A stretch of DNA of 64,000 bases from Monomorium pharaonis. Taxonomy: Eukaryota > Arthropoda > Insecta > Hymenoptera > Formicidae. Where the stretch lies: NCBI RefSeq assembly GCF_013373865.1, contig NC_050475.1, forward strand, positions 19,328,358-19,392,357, in the 5' to 3' direction. A model generated the notes under the pieces. The model made no database searches and was not told the origin of the DNA. It worked only from the letters and a program-made list of their open reading frames with translations. The position numbers and the translations under genes are program-made. Of the stretch, positions 59,881-64,000 are shown piece after piece (the stretch's first letter is position 1; every line of letters starts with the position of its first letter).

Positions 59881-61440
59881 CAAAAATTTCGCGATACCGG
59901 GGAAACGTGACGGCACAGCGACTCCGGCCATTTCCGAAGATACAGGCAATAATTCCTTTTCGGGGACACGCGGGCGGTTCTTTTTAGGGTCTTTTTATCC
60001 GCTGTAAAAAGTTTCCCGCGGATATATTCCGTCGTGTAATAAAAACTTGCTGCTTGACCGCGCCGGCTCTACTGACCTCCGCAGTTTTTTTCGACGGCCA
60101 CTAAACGTCAGGTCGAACGTACGGGAAATCGTAAGTAAGGAAAACGTTTCCCTAACGCAGAAACGTTGTACGAAGGGAGAGCCACCGACGATAAAACCCG
60201 ACCGCTTTTCCCAGCGCTTTCCCACCCGCGTTATTATGACTTTTTCGGGAAGAAGACAGAAAGTGGAGCGACGGGGTCGACACGATATCGATATCGTCGA
60301 GATAAAATTACGATTACCGAACGCAATGCACGTTACAATTTCCCCTCGGTCAATCAAAAGATAATTACAGATTTCCTCGGAGTTCCCTCCAGAAATCTAC
60401 GGGGAATCCCCCCACGATGTCTACCGCGCGACTTCCTCGCAAAATTACGTCGCTTTCTCAAAAAAGCACGGAGAGTAGCGTTTTGCACAGCGTGTCCGGC
60501 GCTGTTGCGCGATGCTCCACGCTCTGTCAAAGCACGCGAAAACACCAGGTACCGCCATTCGTTATCGACGTCGCTCCGAGAAGCGGTGCGGGAGGGAAAA
60601 AACCACCGAGACCTCGCTCGCTCGCGCACCGGCACTAACTTTTTTCACGTATCATCGAGAGTTTGTCAACGGTTATGGTACCGTCGCCTATTTACGGACG
60701 GACGTCGGTAAAAACGTTTGGCACGGACAAATCGAGGCAACGCGCGCCGCAGCAGCACAACGGAGTTTCTTCGTCGCGAGTTGAGAAATATCGCGGAAGG
60801 TGGAAGGCGTTCCTTCGATTCGCGCGTCCTTCTTGCGCGTAACGAGGAGCGGATAAATGAATAGAAAAGCGCGATACGTACGCGAAGAGCGCAAAACGAG
60901 GAGGAACAGGGGCCGCGGAAGAAGTCAACTTGGAACGATGTCAAGAAGAAAGAGACAGAGGGAGCTTGGCTGCGTATCGCCGTGTCTCGGGGTATATACT
61001 CGATACCGCTACACGGATCCCGGGGACACGTTCGGTCCGTCTTCTCCCGTGAGCCCAAATCGCGACGGAAAAATAAACTTCGCCTCGACGACGAGGCGGT
61101 ATCGAACGGCGTTAAGTTGCTCTCGCGCCTTACGCGTTTTTCCGACGGCGGAGCTGTTCGCTTCGGCGGCGGCGACGGAAACGTAGAGACCGGAAGCGCG
61201 ACTATTCCTCCAACGGGAAGTATCACTTTCCTGTTTACACGGCGGGTATGCCAGGGCTTACTTTCTTTCGGGCGAAACTCGCGCGGGAAACGAGAAAGAG
61301 ATTTATCGGCTAAGCGCAAAAATTCTCGATCACCTGATACGTCGAAATGTATTCGAATGCGAAAGTAACGATAAACTGGAGACATTTGTGAGCGGGCACG
61401 AATTTATTTCTAATAAAAACCCCCAATTTCAATATTCCTC
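59881..61440. other. CpG-rich, stop-poor DNA
   Basis: Frames of 181 codons (60166-60711, plus, non-ATG start), 239 codons (60666-61385, minus) and 128 codons (60982-61368, plus) coexist. None resembles a known family and they overlap antisense, so the likely cause is low TAA/TAG content. This is the region where a distant coding exon would be hardest to exclude by eye. Confidence 0.45.
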
Positions 61441-63912
61441 TTATACACATTTCACCGAGTACGTATTTCGTTGTTGCGAGAAGAAATAATTTTTTCGTGC
61501 AGCCATATCGATTCTATTCCTTGATCGAGCGGCCGCTAGACGACGGCCGCTCCATCCCTGGCCCGTCGGCGACGTAACCTCGTTAGTCGGGTACGACGCG
61601 AGTTTCGCATTTTTGAGAAAATCACCGTCGTAATTGGTCAACACCGATAACGAGATTAGTCTCGACCGCCTATCGTCCTATACACACCCGGCGAACGTAC
61701 GACGAGGAACATCGATCGCGTCGTCGCCGCGCGCGCACATTTCTGCGTGTCGCGCGCGAGTTCACGTAGGAAAAATAAAGAAGTGTTAACGTCGGAATGT
61801 ACAAGGTTGACGTGACACGTACGAGATAAGCGTGTCTCAGCCGCAGAACCCGATCGAGTTTAATTAACAACGCGGGGAAGGTGTTGGTTTAGCACGATAG
61901 ATTCGTTCCGCAAGGGAAATTCCGCAGATTATTTTCACGTCGACATATCGCAAGAGGGGTATTTCTGGCCGCGGCGAAAATTCGTAGTCTAAGAATCCGT
62001 CGGGAATGGGGCGAGGGAAGAGAGCGGAAAGGAGGGGAGGGGGGACACGCTGCTTGGAAAGGTGGAAAACTCTAAGATTGATGGCGGCGCGGCTCCACTG
62101 ACGGCCGAGTCGCAGGGTAAAACGCGAGGATACTGTTTGAAAATCAATGGCGCCGAGTGTCGCGAAAAAACAACCAAGTTAGTCGTCGGCGGAGTGTCTC
62201 GGGGCGGTCGCCGAAGAGTGACTCGGCGAAACCGAGGCTTCGTTCCATCACAGTCACCGAAGTCACCCCCGAGGGAAAGGAGAGAGGGAGAGACCGCTTT
62301 TTTTCCCCCTTCCCGGGGACGCATCGACTTCCAGCGAGAAATATATCATATCTTACCCACTTTTCGCGACTTAGATCGAAGCTTCTTCTCTCCCGCGCGG
62401 TGCAATAATTTTAAATGAAAAATCGGACGGGGTAGAAAAAGATTAGCGCAAACAAGGACGACTCGGTAAAAATGTTGCCGAATGTGCTTGTCATTGGGAG
62501 TCCGACGAGTAATGCGAAAAACGTTGTCAACTGCGGCCAAAAGAAATTCGCAAGTGCCAGCGCACGCGAGCTGCATCTTTCGTCCCCGCGATAAAACTTG
62601 AAACAAAAATAACATAATACACTTGCTATCGTCTCGCTGATACAGCAGCCACAATTTATCATTGATGCCGCGGAAATTTTTGGCATGTCCGGCGAGGGCG
62701 GGACGACGACTCGGGACGAACATTCGATATAAACCGAGTTCCTTGCTTGTACACTGTTATTTTGAAGTTGAAATTTCCGCGAAATCAGGAAGACCGTTGC
62801 CACGGTACGCCACGCGCTTCGGGGCGCGCGAGAATATTAGGGATTGCATTCCGAGCAGATGCGTCGTAATTTGTTGGGAGTATGGAGAACACGTAGCTCG
62901 TAGCTCGCGGGAGCGAGTCCGGAGATGGGGAGAGCGCCCGGGGCTAATTAACTGTATAATTAATCGAGCGAGCGAACGAGCACTCGGGCGTAAGTAGCTC
63001 TAGGGCTGTCAGACGCAGAAGAGCCGTCTGACCGATGTCTCCCTGTCGGCTTCCTCATCCTGCCGCGCCCCGCCCGCCGCTTTGAACCTTTGTCACGAAT
63101 CCCATGAATCGGGAACTCCTCGAAACAATCACGACATTCCGCGAAGCGAAGCGCTTCGGAGTGTTTTCACGTCGCGCTGCGCGACGATTCACACACTCCC
63201 GCACGCCCACGCGCGTGAAGTATGGTATCCCAAAGTTGTCAGCATTATCGGAAATATCGCAGATATCAGGGATATCAATGGAGTTCAAGTTAAAATTATA
63301 TTTCAAAAATTTCAAAAAAAAAAGTCGGTGGTCTAAAGATTTATAAAATTAGCTCGGTTAGTTTGTCCTTTTTTTCCCCCCCATTGAAAACCGGTTGCCG
63401 TATGTATGCATTTATTCCGAGTTGCAGAGGGTAACCCCAAAGAAACATACAACATCGAAGAAAAAAAACATCGCGCCGACGAGAAAAACATTCTTTCTCC
63501 CATTGAATAAGGGAGTTTCGATTCGACACGTAAGGAGGGAAGGTAGTAAAGAGGGGACCGAGCGCGTGTAGGTGCTAAAATCGAAAACAGGGAGAGGCCC
63601 AACAATGGGCGAGGACACGTGGAAGAAGGAAAAAGTATGCGATAGAAAGGGGGAAGAGAAAGGGAAAAACGCATTTCATCTCGTGCGTTCTCTTTAATTA
63701 AAGCGAACCCAACTTATCAGCTCGCCACACGCTGAAGATAGTCTCACGGAAGGTAATTGGAGTCCATTTTCCTGCGTTAGTAATTCATTTGCCAGCTGTG
63801 AATGCTAGCAACATTATTAACCTTTTATTCTTCGTGTAACGACAAGATAAGTTTGATTTAACACAACGTTTGATGCTAAAATTAACGAGGAGCCAATTTT
63901 TCAATTTCTCAG
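61441..63912. other. CpG-rich non-coding DNA, AT-richer at right
   Basis: Perfect short hairpins lie at 61527-61551 (GAGCGGCCG / CGGCCGCTC) and 63008-63032 (GTCAGACG / CGTCTGAC). A (GCGA)-like run lies at 62963-62981. GATATCA-type units cluster at about 63251-63282. No gene is recognised. The right end becomes AT-rich and ends in a pyrimidine-rich stretch with CTCAG. Confidence 0.45.
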
Positions 63913-64000
63913 GTATACTCGAGGGGAGAACAGGTTCCAAGTGAAAAATCCCTCGAACTCCAGTTGGTACATGTGACCTGTATCGACCACAGGGGTTGCT
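63913..64000 (+). other. Possible exon start at the window edge
   Basis: TTTTTCAATTTCTCAG (63897-63912) resembles a splice acceptor. The sequence after it is open in the first phase to the window end (29 codons); the other two phases close. Remaining open over this length has roughly a one-in-four chance by itself, and the translated fragment resembles no family I know, so this is only a hint. Confidence 0.12.

Noticed and set aside
1..64000. CRISPR arrays, operons, phage or other prokaryotic systems
   Set aside because: No regularly spaced identical repeats with unique spacers and no compact gene arrays. Repeats are eukaryotic microsatellites and foldbacks.

Overview
The window looks like nuclear DNA of an insect, most likely a hymenopteran and probably an ant. 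That is inferred from composition: abundant CpG, sharp alternation of AT-rich islands and CpG/GC-rich stretches, very many short microsatellites ((GA)n, (GT)n, (CGA)n, (CCG)n, poly-C/G runs), and small AT-rich foldback elements with Tc1/mariner-type TA-CACTGAGAAAAA-like ends. Nothing bacterial or viral is visible: there are no compact ORF arrays, ribosome binding sites or operons.

I found no protein-coding gene, tRNA, rRNA or known microRNA that I can support. All longer open frames fall in stop-poor GC-rich or microsatellite DNA, overlap frames on the other strand, and resemble no family I recognise. The most economical reading is a gene desert or the inside of one or more very long introns. 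Weak splice-acceptor-like sites followed by short open frames occur near 567, 50335 and 63912. The last one runs off the right edge and is a possible exon start.

Layout: 1-5 kb is mixed DNA with two related foldback (MITE-like) elements (about 979-1261 and 4487-4984) and an AT-rich hairpin (2262-2341). 5-8.5 kb is GC-rich with a (TA)n tract and a (CCG)n/(CAC)n/poly-C cluster. 8.9-10.6 kb is AT-rich. 11-17 kb holds a near-perfect hairpin (11342-11399), a CCAAT/TATA arrangement (13168-13217), a 100-bp alternating purine-pyrimidine tract (16671-16770) and a mariner-like MITE candidate (17003-17342). 19-24.5 kb is rich in CGA/CGT/GGC triplet arrays. 27 kb and 46.4 kb carry two members of a second foldback family. 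28.6-34.9 kb alternates GC-rich purine/pyrimidine tracts and AT islands. 37.9-43 kb has Z-DNA-prone and (TC)n tracts, a foldback at 39.57 kb, and, at 43.65-43.86 kb, the most striking structure: a 65-bp inverted duplication whose arms differ only by transitions, mostly at CpG sites, plus small gaps. 47-56 kb holds further microsatellites, paired AP-1 sites (50.6 kb) and complementary (TC)n/(GA)n tracts around a 180-nt segment (52.1-52.4 kb). 56.3-57.4 kb is the longest AT-rich island. 58-64 kb is mostly CpG-rich without a recognisable gene.

No gene network can be described. The content of the window is repeats, foldback elements and candidate regulatory or structural DNA. Everything was read by eye, so boundaries of imperfect repeats are approximate.
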